A program made the translations under genes and the position numbers. Below, one piece after another: positions 50,398-61,880 of a stretch of DNA of 64,000 bases; position 1 is the first letter of the stretch; each line of letters opens with the position of its first letter. A model generated the notes under the pieces. That model worked only from the letters and a program-made list of their open reading frames with translations, was not told the origin of the DNA and searched no databases. Source of the DNA: Himantopus leucocephalus (lineage: Eukaryota; Chordata; Aves; Charadriiformes; Recurvirostridae); NCBI GenBank assembly GCA_003993805.1, contig RSEF01000001.1, positions 96,749,434-96,813,433 on the forward strand. Reading direction: 5' to 3'.

Positions 50398-50770
50398 TAG
50401 GTTGGAAGGGACCTTTAAGATCATCAAGTCCAACCATTAACCTAACACTGCCAAAACCACCACTAAACCGTGTCCCTAAGCACCACGTCTACTTGTCTTT
50501 TAAATACCTCCAGGGATGGTGATTCAACTGCTTCCCTGGGCAGCCTGTTCTAATGTTTGATAAGCCTTTTTGTGAAGATATTTTTCCTAGTATCCATCCT
50601 ATACCTCCCCTGGTGCAACTTGAGTTCATTTGCTCTTATCCTGTCACTTGTTAATTGGGAGAAGAGACCAACTCCCACCTCACTACAACCTCCTTTCAGG
50701 TAGCTGTAGAGGGCAATAAGGTCTCCCCTGAACCTCCTTTTCTCCAGACTAAACAATCCCAGTTCCCTTA
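50398..50770 (-). repeat. CR1 LINE 3' end, minus strand
   Basis: Plus-strand text 'taggttggaagggacctttaa' then 'atcatcaagtccaacc' is the reverse of a CR1 3' terminus. The minus strand then shows ORF2 C-terminal blocks [20 protein letters not shown] (upstream) and the region over [21 protein letters not shown]. About 370 bases of the element are present. The frame is interrupted, so the copy is dead. Confidence 0.92.
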
Positions 50771-50821
50771 TCCAACTTCAGAGTCAAACGTGAACATGGA
50801 ACATTTGTGGCTCAGCTCATC

Positions 50822-50862
50822 TGTCCTGGTTTGAGGTAAAATAGGACCAATTTTGTTCAGTA
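50822..50862 (+). repeat. LTR terminus cut by a gap
   Basis: Starts TGTCCTGGTTT and continues to the N gap. Over 40 bases it differs by one base from the reverse complement of 25579-25619, so both are ends of the same avian ERVL-like LTR family. In that family TGTCCTGG is the 5' end, which puts this copy on the plus strand; the opposite reading (an LTR ending CCAGGACA) is formally possible. Confidence 0.75.
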
Positions 50863-51862
50863 NNNNNNNNNNNNNNNNNNNNNNNNNNNNNNNNNNNNNN
50901 NNNNNNNNNNNNNNNNNNNNNNNNNNNNNNNNNNNNNNNNNNNNNNNNNNNNNNNNNNNNNNNNNNNNNNNNNNNNNNNNNNNNNNNNNNNNNNNNNNNN
51001 NNNNNNNNNNNNNNNNNNNNNNNNNNNNNNNNNNNNNNNNNNNNNNNNNNNNNNNNNNNNNNNNNNNNNNNNNNNNNNNNNNNNNNNNNNNNNNNNNNNN
51101 NNNNNNNNNNNNNNNNNNNNNNNNNNNNNNNNNNNNNNNNNNNNNNNNNNNNNNNNNNNNNNNNNNNNNNNNNNNNNNNNNNNNNNNNNNNNNNNNNNNN
51201 NNNNNNNNNNNNNNNNNNNNNNNNNNNNNNNNNNNNNNNNNNNNNNNNNNNNNNNNNNNNNNNNNNNNNNNNNNNNNNNNNNNNNNNNNNNNNNNNNNNN
51301 NNNNNNNNNNNNNNNNNNNNNNNNNNNNNNNNNNNNNNNNNNNNNNNNNNNNNNNNNNNNNNNNNNNNNNNNNNNNNNNNNNNNNNNNNNNNNNNNNNNN
51401 NNNNNNNNNNNNNNNNNNNNNNNNNNNNNNNNNNNNNNNNNNNNNNNNNNNNNNNNNNNNNNNNNNNNNNNNNNNNNNNNNNNNNNNNNNNNNNNNNNNN
51501 NNNNNNNNNNNNNNNNNNNNNNNNNNNNNNNNNNNNNNNNNNNNNNNNNNNNNNNNNNNNNNNNNNNNNNNNNNNNNNNNNNNNNNNNNNNNNNNNNNNN
51601 NNNNNNNNNNNNNNNNNNNNNNNNNNNNNNNNNNNNNNNNNNNNNNNNNNNNNNNNNNNNNNNNNNNNNNNNNNNNNNNNNNNNNNNNNNNNNNNNNNNN
51701 NNNNNNNNNNNNNNNNNNNNNNNNNNNNNNNNNNNNNNNNNNNNNNNNNNNNNNNNNNNNNNNNNNNNNNNNNNNNNNNNNNNNNNNNNNNNNNNNNNNN
51801 NNNNNNNNNNNNNNNNNNNNNNNNNNNNNNNNNNNNNNNNNNNNNNNNNNNNNNNNNNNNNN
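50863..51862. other. assembly gap, 1000 N
   Basis: Exactly 1000 unknown bases, a placeholder. An LTR end enters on the left; ERV-like sequence continues on the right. Confidence 0.97.
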
Positions 51863-52659
51863 TAAATGACAATAAATTGTTATGGGTCTCTCAAACCGTA
51901 ACAAGCACTACACAAACATGCAGTCTTCCCAGGCCCAATGTTGAAATGTACACATAATAGCATACATTCTTCTCAAATCAAGTTTACCATTTTCATTATT
52001 TACATACTTAATTGATTAAGCTTTGCTTTTTGTAGCACTTAAATGACTATGTTTTATAAATACACAGCATCCCATCCACGTATGTTTATGTTGCATGTAC
52101 AATTATCATACATTAGTGATCATGATCACTGTTATTCATGGGAGGCATGTATATCCTCATGAACAGAAACAGGGTTTACCTTGGTTGGAGATGGCAACAC
52201 CTTACCATTGGTCCCATTTTTCCCCATTATTCATAGATAAATGTGATGGTCTTGATTTTAACTCCAGCCATGGGAATTGACTAAAAAACCCCAGTATTAT
52301 ATCTTTTCCATTTCATATATACATATACAACAATAAAAAGAAAGCAAAACCAGCTAAACCAAATCAATGCAACCTATCAGCAGTGATACCCTCAGGGTTG
52401 AAATGGATTACTTGTTCTTCTGTACTACTCTTTTTTATCTTTCCTTGCTTTTTTATATGCAAGGTCCATACAACATTATGCACTCCTACTAACACCCTGC
52501 TTCACTTTTACCCTCTTTATCCAGTTCCACTGCTGCAGTCCGCTGTTAGCAAATGTTACAGGCTGGACTAATTACAGTGTGTTATTATCCCCTTTTCTCA
52601 TTTCTCATAATTCTCCTGGCTTGCTGGTTCCCTTTTGCTAATTCTATCCAAGCAATAGT

Positions 52660-54180
52660 GGATCTCACTGCTCAATCTGATTCACTGTTGCTCAAGTTAG
52701 ATTCTTAGATTTTTATACATCAAGCATGTGGCTTTTCTTTAGTTTAACCACCCCTTCAGTGCAAATATTATCATTTAGGGGTCTTATCATCTGCATAATT
52801 ATACTAATCTGTTCTAAGTCTAATGAGATAGTGATTTGCTCTGTTCTGTTCTTGACCATATCTATGGCCCTTTGTGTTTTTACAATGGCTTCAAAAATTG
52901 AAGGTTCTCTCAATTTTCCAGCTGGTTCTTTATTGTGGAGCTCTTTTTGCAATGGGGCAGATTGTAGTGGATAACCATACTTCTCCAGATTCTTCCTAGC
53001 ACAACTGTTATACTTCCTTGTCTTGGGTGGATCCCACTGTTACCTAAGTTCCCTTTAAGATCCTTTTCCTGCTTTATAGATGTGTTTAATGTTCTGGGGC
53101 TAGGCTATACACAAAAACTTTTCAAATGCGACCTGCTCATAATTTGGGGCTTGTATGCTTCTATCATTTAGAAAACTATGGGCAGAGGCTGACAACTTTT
53201 TCCATGCCAAATACATTTCTATTGTTACATTTGGCTTGTGTTAATATATATAACACAATGTGATGTATCACTTGTATCACTTACCATGATCATTTACTAC
53301 TTCAAAGTATCTATATCAGTTATTCCATCAGTCCATGCAGTAGCTGTAGCAGATACTCAAGAGGAATCAGTCATGAAGTAGTATTAGCATCTAACTTAAG
53401 AAGGCATTTAATACACAGTTTTTGTTTAAGGGATCTGCTTTTGGGGTCAAGACTCTTAATTATTCTGGGATCTGATGAACATTAATCATTATTTCTTCCC
53501 TAACAACTCATTCCGATTCTGGTTGTGTATTTCTCCTTTCCCTTTTATTTGTCCATCTTCTATTTTTACAGTAACCCAGGCAGTGATAGGTGACACAGGA
53601 TTCACTTTGAACACTGGCAGCACCTCAGCATCAGAAGCATGTGGACTTTTAGCCTTATACTTCTCTGTGGAAGGGTCCCTATCTTGATCAAACCATTATT
53701 CGCTATCCCCTAAGTCAGCATGATCATGAGAGGGTGTTTTGGTAAGAGCTGTGTCCATGCCTTGCTTTGCACACAATGTCGCTCTACACCTTCAATCCCT
53801 TCTAGAATTTTACTTTCTTGGTGTTTTAACTCATCAGGCTCCTATTTCAGCTTTTAATTTCTCACCTTGGTTTTTGAAGTCTGACTTTCCTGATCTACCC
53901 TACATGTCACTGACCACATTGCCCATATGCTGTCTCACTTGATCTCATTGCAAGAAACTTTTGGCATTAACGCTTTAAAGTTTGCAAACTTTTGGTCAGT
54001 ATCTGTGTTATGAAAATTGGTCTCTGAGTGCTTGAGCAACCCAGTTCCCCAGTTCCAATAGTTCTTATAAAATGGTGATGGAGTATAAGCAAGATGCTTG
54101 TCGGGATCACAGGAACACGTTAGCTGCATTCCAGGTCTTCTGTGATCACTGGAAACTACCATCCACAGAACGGCTTTCAC
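52660..54180 (-). pseudogene. degraded ERV gag-like region, minus strand
   Basis: Conceptual minus-strand reading from 54180 to 52660 gives one protein-like chain in pieces, interrupted by several stops and frameshifts. In order: FANFKALMPKVSCNEIK; a coiled-coil-like helix with GEKLKAEIGA, ELKHQESKILEGIEGV and RHCVQSKAWTQ (about 53890-53755); an acidic-basic linker with WFDQDRDPSTEKYKAKSP and VNPVSPITAWVTV (about 53695-53545); ASAHSFLNDR and YEQVAFEKF (about 53200-53110); and a 79-codon open piece ending at 52713. A coiled coil followed by a proline-containing linker and a helical domain is the usual order in ERV gag. No pol motif is visible; it may be in the gap. I cannot place the family. 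Confidence 0.5.
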
Positions 54181-56596
54181 AGAAGAGCTGCTTGCAGTCT
54201 TTCACTTGAGTCTTACTATGGTCCAAAAGGAAATGCACACCTAATATACAAAGTCAAGAAGTCATTGTTTGGCTAGCTAAAGTTGTAACAGTCTAATCAG
54301 AATATAACAAACAGATTATTAGTCCAGTTACAATAATACTGCACAGTCCAAATTATCAGAAAAAGCCTCATTAATAATACATTAAAATTGCTGACATATA
54401 CTTCCTCATAGAGTTTTGTTCGTCATTGCAATGTCCCTCAAGTCCTATGTCTATGGTACCCATCTTCCACAAGAAAGGTAGGGAGAGGGGGTGTGTGGAG
54501 TCATTGACTGGTGTCCACCAAGTGGTTTCTCAGGAGAGGTATATTGTTGATGGAGATAAGTTTTTTCCTCCTCATTTTTGGGTTGAGCTGGGTTATATTT
54601 TCTTTGGTTGCTTAGTTGCTCTTTTTTCACTGGTTCCCAACTAAAGTTTGACTACCTTTGTTTGACTGTCTTAGTTAAAGATACACAATGGCCTCTGTGG
54701 CCTCAGTCTATGGTGTTAAGATTTGTTACTAAATAACAGCATAGGTCAGCTACACCTTTCCTGTATGTGGTATTCACACAGCTAAGTAAAAACAAGTTGT
54801 GCTATTGTTCCCTGGCTGCCAGAGAACTGCTGTCAGCTAAAACAAGCTGAAATCAGCTCAGGCCAAGACAAGTGCAGACAAATGGATGGATCAAAGCCTG
54901 TCACTTTTCCTGCTAATGTGAAAATCATATGTACTGGGCTACAGGGCTGCCTTCTGCTTCTTTTCCATGTTCTCTCACAGCCTTTCTGCAGAAGAGTGAC
55001 TAGGCCTTTCCTATGGATGTAATCTGAATATTGTATCGATATCAATAGAAAGTGGTTCATTCAAAGAGACATGGAGAACTGTAATCTGAATGCTTGCTCT
55101 TGCTATTTCTACATCATGTGCCTTAACCTCTTGAATGCCATTCAAGTTTTTCTATGAAATACAAATTTGTCAGTATTTGTAAGTGTAGTGTCAGCTGACT
55201 GGTATACTTGCAAAGTGAAAAAATAGTTGTATCAGGATATATCCATCCAAGCCTGGAGAGCTCAGCTGCTTCTTTGCTTTCACTGTCAGGCTAATTTTGC
55301 TGGACCCCAGCATGCACACAGATGTAGAATGAAACACGCTGAATAAATGTGCTGTATCCAGAAGGAAATATTATGTTGCCTGTCAACAGAAAAGTTCATG
55401 TAGCTAACCAAATACTACTGTTAAAGCCGCAAAATAAACAAGCTAAATAACAGAGAAATTAAAGATTATCAACTCAGGATATGGTTTGTTCCTCTTATAG
55501 ACTTTTGATCACATTATGTACACAGCAATTCAGAGAGAAATGCAACCAGTTTGGCTGCATCTACTAAACCAGAAGAATATGAAACAGCTTTCCCATACAT
55601 GCAGGGTAATTGAGATCCCTCTGACCACTAGATTTTTATGCTGAAACAACAAAGGCAGGCTAAGGAGTCCTGATTCTTTAGCTGCACTTCCCTGGGAAAC
55701 ACCATGTGCTTTCTCCCCTGTCATCTATTTCTAGCTCTAGAAGCCACGCAGTCAGCCTTCTAGTTCACAGAAAACTGTTAGTTTGTTAGCTTGATGGGTT
55801 TGTTCCCCTGCAAAGTTTTACATGGTGTTTTACATGGGAGGTAACCTTGCACAGAAAACCAATCAAGATCCAGGCTTTACTGCTGAAACTTCTCTGGGGG
55901 CTGAGTTCAGCCTCTCCTCCCTGTTCTGTGCCACCCCAGGCAGTACACTGTAGTTCTGCTGACTTTGACTCCCTGTGACTGAGAACTGGGCCACTACCTC
56001 ATACTGGATGTGGTAGGGTCATGTATTATATTCCTTCTCTTCAAGGCATTTTGATCACTATTTATATTCTGTTGCCTTCTGTTAGACAAAAATATATTTT
56101 CCTTAAACTTTATACATAAAAGGCATGGTCTTCTTAATAGATTCCTAGCTAGTCCTTATAAAAAATTCTATAAAGACTGACAGTGTCCACTTCCCACAGA
56201 ATCACACAACTGAAAGCTGAGAACAAATGGCTTAGCTTCATGTAAATTAGTCCCAGGACGAACAAGCACTGGTGCTCTACAAAGCTGTAACTGAAAGAAT
56301 TAGCTTTTGAATCTTGAAATTATATGTTCAAGAAAAAATCATTCATGGTTGTGTTTCTGCCTCCTAGAGGAAAATGTAGAGATGTTTCATACTTGTAGTT
56401 GTAAAGAAATAACGCTAGAGAGCACTGGAAGTTTTGCAGAAGGAAGTGCTCATTGTACTCTCATTTGTTCCCTAAACTGGGCTGAAAAACACGTAGTAAG
56501 GGCTGGAGAGGCCCAAAAGGCACCTCCCAGTCTGATGTTGGCCTTATGCTTCTGCGGTCCTTTAAACTACCAGAGGAAAAAGAAAAAAAACCCCAC
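54181..56596. other. no supportable gene
   Basis: May hold the upstream LTR of the minus-strand gag-like element, but I cannot find a TG...CA bounded block or a poly(A)/TATA pair that fits. Otherwise AT-rich with short frames. Confidence 0.4.
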
Positions 56597-57105
56597 AGAA
56601 TCATAAAACCATCAAGTAAATCAGGGAAGAAGGGACCTCCGGAAGTCTCTGGCCCAACCTCCTGCTCATAGCAGGGCCAGCTTCAAAACTAGACGATGCC
56701 ACTCAGGGCAGCTCTCTTGTCCCTGTGAGTTTTAGCCAAGGACAGTGATCACACAGCGTCTCTGGGCACCTGTTCCAGTGCTGCACCACTCTCACAAAGC
56801 AAGAAATTTTTCCTTCTGCAGCACAGCAACTTGTGCCCATTGCCTATTTTGCACATCTGAGAAGAGTCTGACTCCAACTTCTGTATAACCCCCTCCCCGT
56901 TAAGTGGTGGACGGTGGCAAACTAGACCCTCGTCCCTTTAATCTTCCCTTCTCTGGGCTGTCTGGACCCTGATTCTGGCACCCCCTCACCACCTTAGTGG
57001 CTCTCCACCGGATTTGCACCAGATTGTAAACGTCTCTCTTGAAATAAGACGCTGAAGACGAGACACAGTCCTCCAGCTGTGGCTTCATGACTATGTTGAA
57101 CAAAG
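56597..57105 (-). repeat. CR1 LINE, minus strand, divergent
   Basis: About 500 bases. The plus strand reads 'cagaatcataaaaccatc', 'aagggacctccggaagtctc', 'cccaacctcctgctcatag', then 'ttccagtgctgcaccactctca', 'ctctgggctgtctggacc' and 'cctccagctgtggcttca', all reversed CR1 blocks in order. It has many mismatches and small gaps, so it is an older subfamily than the 8.7-kb copy. The strand-reversed frame is broken throughout. Confidence 0.85.
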
Positions 57106-58270
57106 TGAAATAAGCACTTGACAGCTATGCTCTTTTTTGTTTTTGCCAGTGCAGCCCTTCCTCATTCACTTAGCTTTCCTTGCCATAGGGGCACACTGCT
57201 TATTCATTGCTCAGGGTGTTTTACTGCATGGCATATGGTGCTTGTTTTCTGTGTTCAGACATCTAGTCACAGGCTTTTTCTGTGTTCTGGTAGTTGTTCT
57301 ACGCTTAATACTATTATGTGTTATATATGTATATATGTGTTATATATGTATACAGAATTTTATACTCTTTCTATGAGATTTTTAAACACAAATAGCCCAT
57401 TTCCTGGTTTGCTGGTGCAGAACTATCCTATCATGATGAGATGTCAGTCAGATCTTATCTCGGTTCCAGAGCTCTGCCTAACAATTGCAGCGCATCCAGA
57501 GATACTTGCAGAGGGGAGAAACACTCATCTGTCTTATCTTTGAATTTATACTGTAAGCTGATTCTGTCTTTGTAGCTGATGGAGAAAGTGGCAGTTCCAG
57601 TGGGCTCCTTATCTCAGACCCAAAATTAGAATGTGGTAAATCTCCCCCTGGACTGCCCAGCTGCTTTCACTTGACTGCAGGAGGCATTAACATACTTCCT
57701 CTAACTGAGGCTTAACTCAGATCACTAGACTCGGGTGAGATGGTCCCATACTGTCTTGCTCATTGCTGCAGTCTGGGGAAGGTTAGCATATATACCACTG
57801 ACACACTATGTATATTGTGATTCAGCAATGCTGTTACTGCTTATGGATACATTTGTCCCTATTACCTGCAGATATTGGGAATATTAACCTAAATGTAGCT
57901 CAGTGGCAAATCTAGAATGTTTGTAAAGCTTCCCACTGGATATTAATCCCAATATCTTCTGGAAGAATTGTAAGCTGTCTGTGATCTAGCCACCTTTTGT
58001 CCATTCAACCCACACAACTTACATGATGATCAGGGTTTTATAACAGCTTTGCTTCCAATTTCGTAAGCAGAAAGAAAATTATTGCCAAAAAGCACTGTGA
58101 TAGTAAACAAATACATTAATGGCTAAGGAATGGCTAACTTTACATGTGACTGCATTTACAGAAAGAGCTCTGGAATACATGGGAAAAAGGAAACTGATGT
58201 ATCTGGATTCAGGTCTTACAGTTTGTGAAGCAACAACCTGCAAATATACAGTGCATCAATAATCAGCCTG
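57106..58270. other. no supportable gene; AT tandem at 57317-57354
   Basis: A 19-base unit tgtgttatatatgtatata occurs twice in a row (57317-57354, last base differs). A 141-codon frame at 57118-57543 runs through this repeat and has no family features. Nothing else seen. Confidence 0.5.
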
Positions 58271-58274
58271 CCCT

Positions 58275-58440
58275 ACTGGAAAGGGTGCTGTGCTGAGGGA
58301 CAGGAGTACAGAGCAGTCATCCAGGCCTCTGGCCTGCTGAGTGATCTTGGGCAAGTCCTTTTACTTTTGCCCTTCCAACTGTGTCCTGGGAATAGTGACA
58401 TGTCTTTTGCTAAGTCCTCTTAGGCTCAAGGGTTAAAATG
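58275..58440 (+). repeat. ancient MIR-like SINE, plus strand
   Basis: The core 'gtgatcttgggcaagtccttt' followed by a 'cct...ctgtgtcctgggaatagtgac' stretch fits the conserved MIR/core-SINE region (expected 'tgaccttgggcaagtcactt' then 'cctcatctgtaaaatggg'). The preceding 60 bases have a weak tRNA-like resemblance. Such copies predate birds and are heavily mutated, as here. Confidence 0.6.
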
Positions 58441-60839
58441 CTACCCAAACGATAACACTTTATCACAAATGAGGATAAGACACAGGATTTCTGGTAGACT
58501 TAAAGGAAGGCAGGCTGTGTCTGTATGGCAGAATAGAGCACAGCATGGACAGCCTAAATGAATAGACTTCAACCTGTAAGTCCACACGGTGGGTGCAGCA
58601 CTGCACTGTGCCGTAGGGAGGTATCCAGCACAATGTGTTATTATGTATTTGCACCAAACCAGGATGTTTTCACCCAACCACAGCGCTGTGGTCATACCGA
58701 GGTGATCTGCAACTGTACCAGCACCTCTGCTATGTCTCACCTTGCAGAGACATCCTCTGTTGCCCAAAGCACTAGATGCTGTTGCGTAGATGTATGGTCT
58801 GCAGAGAGATACACCACTTTTTCCCCACCAGTCATTCTCCAAGTCACAGGTACAGGGTTCCAGAAGACCAGAACGTACCTTATAACATCACCAAGAACAT
58901 CTACCTATGGAATTGGTCCCATCAGGCTCACTGCTTCAATCCTTTGAAGGAAAACTAATTCAGTATGCAAGGGTGCAGGAAAGGAGAGAAGGCAATATGG
59001 CAGTGTGTTGGAAGGGGTGTTCACTAACTCCTTCCTGACATGCCGTCAGCAAATTGTTCAGGAGACTGAGCACATTCTCCTGCCCACATATTCACCCCAC
59101 CACTGCTTAGCATTGAAAAATACATCCAGGGGAATACCTGGCACTCAAAATAAATAATCTGCTCAGCAACATCTTTTGGAATTAACCTGAAGTTCAAAAG
59201 GAACCCCTGCATAGGGAAGAAACCCATCCCACAGGCTTCTAATCCTGCTTGCTTCCCACCTACTCCACATCTCATCTGCTGAACGTGAAGATGACAGCAT
59301 GGAAATATTCAGCTTGCAATCTGCAGGCACTGCTGGTTCACTGAGCTCTTTTTTTTTTCTTGGTAAATTCATGGGTTTGCTCTGTTTAGATGATATCTTT
59401 TTTTGCTGCAGTGTGGGATAACAATGCACAGACTTTCATTCATGGCAGGAAGTGTCTTTGATTGTAGCCCTGGCTCTGATCGTGTCTTCCGGGTGCCACT
59501 CTTGCACCTCATGTATATACATACATACCTGTATGTACACATACAGGCTCTGCTGTGACACAGGGTTTAGAGTCAAAACCCAAACTGGAGATTTACTCAT
59601 GGGATTCACTCAATTTATTTCAGAAGTCTCTGTGTTGCAGCTCAGCCTTCAGGAAGTGGAAAGGTCCATTTTGTTGTCAGAGCAGCAGTTCAAGTTCTTC
59701 AAAATGTGCACCATGAGGGAGCTGGTGCCTTGGGCTGAGCGGCCTGTTCTGTGGCAGAAGGTGCTGAATTCTGCTTTGCAGCCCACGTTGCTGTTTTCAG
59801 TCTACTTTTGCCTTCACATGCAACGAAGGACACACTGTCACACCCACAGAAGGGGTGTCATCTGCAGTCGTTGCCACATTTACCCTGTGCGTGACGGGAA
59901 CCGGTAACTGTGCTAACACCAGAACATTACTAAGTGGTGCTACTCAGGCATGACGGTTAGAAGTGCAGAGTCTATGTGCAATTAGGAGCACATGTCAAGA
60001 TGGGGAAAAACGTGAGCTTGCATTACTTTTCCTACCTCAACAGAGCCACTGAAGCTCCAGACTGCCAAACTCTAAATGATGTGCAGAGGAATCCTAGACA
60101 ACAGCCCCACCATTTTTCCTTGTGGATGCTGCAAGAAAGTCTGAGCCACCAGATACCTCCATCCTCTGGCAAACAGTCTGAAAACTCAAGGCTAAAAAAT
60201 CACTCCCACCCTCCCTGACACGTGGCTGACTACTACACAGCAAGCCCTGCTGTTTCACTGGCCTCATCAGCAATCATGTATTGTAAGCTAAACATATTAA
60301 CCAGGTGGCTGGGAGGAAAGCAGAGGGTGAGGCAAGGCTCTACCTGGTGAATCCAAAAGGCACAAGGTGATGGTGGATCCTGGGAGAAGTTAAGCCACAT
60401 GGATGCTCAACACAGACTACAGTTTGTGAAGAAGCATTATGATAGTTAGGTGACTCTCTTCTCCAGAAGTAACAAACCGAAAAGACTATGACATCTGAAT
60501 GTGAAAAGATGACAGTGGGGGAACGACAAGGCTGAACCAGGCTCTTCTTCTGAAACATTTACCCTGCAAAATACACCAGTAGACAGCAGCATGTTGCCAC
60601 AAGCAAAAGATATGTTCAGGTTCTGGAGATATTCATATGATAAATATGCAGCTGTGACACTGTCTAAACAAATCAGAAGAACTCCGTTTAGCAGAATTTA
60701 CAAGAAATACCAGCAATTTATTTTAAGACACATGGCGCATAGTGAAAGAGGCTTGATTTACAAAATTTAATGTTAGCCTGTTAGGTTGGCTGCAGTATTC
60801 TGTTAGATAACATACGCGAAGAGGGTTATGGAGAAGGCA
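58441..60839. other. no supportable gene
   Basis: Two long frames overlap on opposite strands at 58441-58842 (minus) and 58558-58947 (plus), and a 151-codon frame lies at 59452-59907; none has recognisable content. A short palindrome, cctgtat-gtacac-atacagg, lies at 59528-59547. Confidence 0.45.
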
Positions 60840-61135
60840 GAGGCAGTCTATTCTCCAAGGGGCACAGTACAAGAAGCAACGGGCACAAGTTGCAGCTCAG
60901 ATATTTTGACCAAGCAGAACAAAAAAATGTCTTCCTTCGTGAGAGTGGTGCAGCACTGCAACAGGTGCCCAGGGAGGACATGGGATCTCTGTCCATGGAG
61001 ATTTCTAAAACCTGCCTGGACAAAGCCCTGAGCAACCTGATCTAGCAGTGGAATCAGCCCTGCTTTGAGCAGGGGTTGGACTAGAGGCCTCCAGAAGTCC
61101 CTTCCTCCCCAGATGACTCCATGATCCTGCAATGT
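60840..61135 (+). repeat. CR1 LINE 3' end, plus strand
   Basis: Blocks in order: 'ggggcacagta', 'aagcaacgggcacaagttgc', 'gagagtggtgcagcactgcaac', 'ggtgcccagggagg', 'ggggttggactagag', 'cctccagaagtcccttcc' and 'gactccatgatcctgca'. This is the last 300 bases of a CR1 element with a decayed octamer end. Confidence 0.88.
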
Positions 61136-61835
61136 GCAGGCTGACAATGCTGCTTAACCCTGGAGGCCTGACTCCTTGATCTGAGTGGAACTGCCATCCT
61201 CAGACACATGGGCAGGAAAGTGGGGGCTTTCCAACCTCTTTATGCACTGTGGGTCATTTTGCTAACAAATATCTCTTGGTTCTATGACAGCATTTTCCTA
61301 CAACAGCCTGTATTTTTTCTTCTGAAAAGGCTATTGGCAATGAGACATCAGTGAGTCAGATCTCATGACCCACATATTCATAAATACAGCTAGAATTTAA
61401 AATGAAAACAAAGAAAATAGTGAAAATACTTACAGAGGTAAAAATTATTAACACTAAAGAAAAAACTTATCAAATGCAAATTCTGTAACAGTGTAATATC
61501 CATTTTAAAAGTAAGAAAAAACTACAATTTTCCAGTAGGATAGAAGGAATTAAAGAAAAATGTCTTGCAAAGGCTTCTACTCACCTATTCCTTCTAGAGA
61601 TTAAAATTCACCTTCCTTTTCATTATCAGTCCTAACCATGAGCACAGCACGTAGAGTTCAAATCCAAAATGACAATTGCTGATGGCTATTTTGTAAGTTT
61701 GGTCTGGAAAATAACTGCATGCATTCATAATTTTCTTCAGGCAAGTGAGAATCAGCTAAGTGACAAAGGATGTAATTGCCTGGTCTGCACTGCACACTTA
61801 CTGAGATTGCTCTTGTGTCTGAAAATGTGTTTTTC
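61136..61835. other. no supportable gene
   Basis: AT-rich, nothing recognised. Confidence 0.55.
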
Positions 61836-61880
61836 AGAGGAGAGGAGAGGAGAGGAGAGGAGAGGAGAGGAGAGGAGAGG
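61836..61880 (+). repeat. (AGAGG)9 microsatellite
   Basis: Nine perfect units of a five-base purine repeat, 45 bases. Confidence 0.98.

Noticed and set aside
50768..51904. Frames of 338-378 codons on both strands
   Set aside because: Almost entirely N; no coding content.
57118..57543. 141-codon frame with a hydrophobic start, considered as a membrane protein
   Set aside because: The middle is translated AT tandem repeat and the left part abuts a CR1 copy.
58441..58947. Overlapping long frames on both strands
   Set aside because: Mirror frames of similar length on opposite strands usually reflect local composition; neither has a recognisable feature.
59452..59907. 151-codon plus frame considered as an upstream lectin gene
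   Set aside because: No transmembrane plus CTLD pattern; the initial Cys/Tyr-rich part comes from the TA/CA-rich palindromic stretch.
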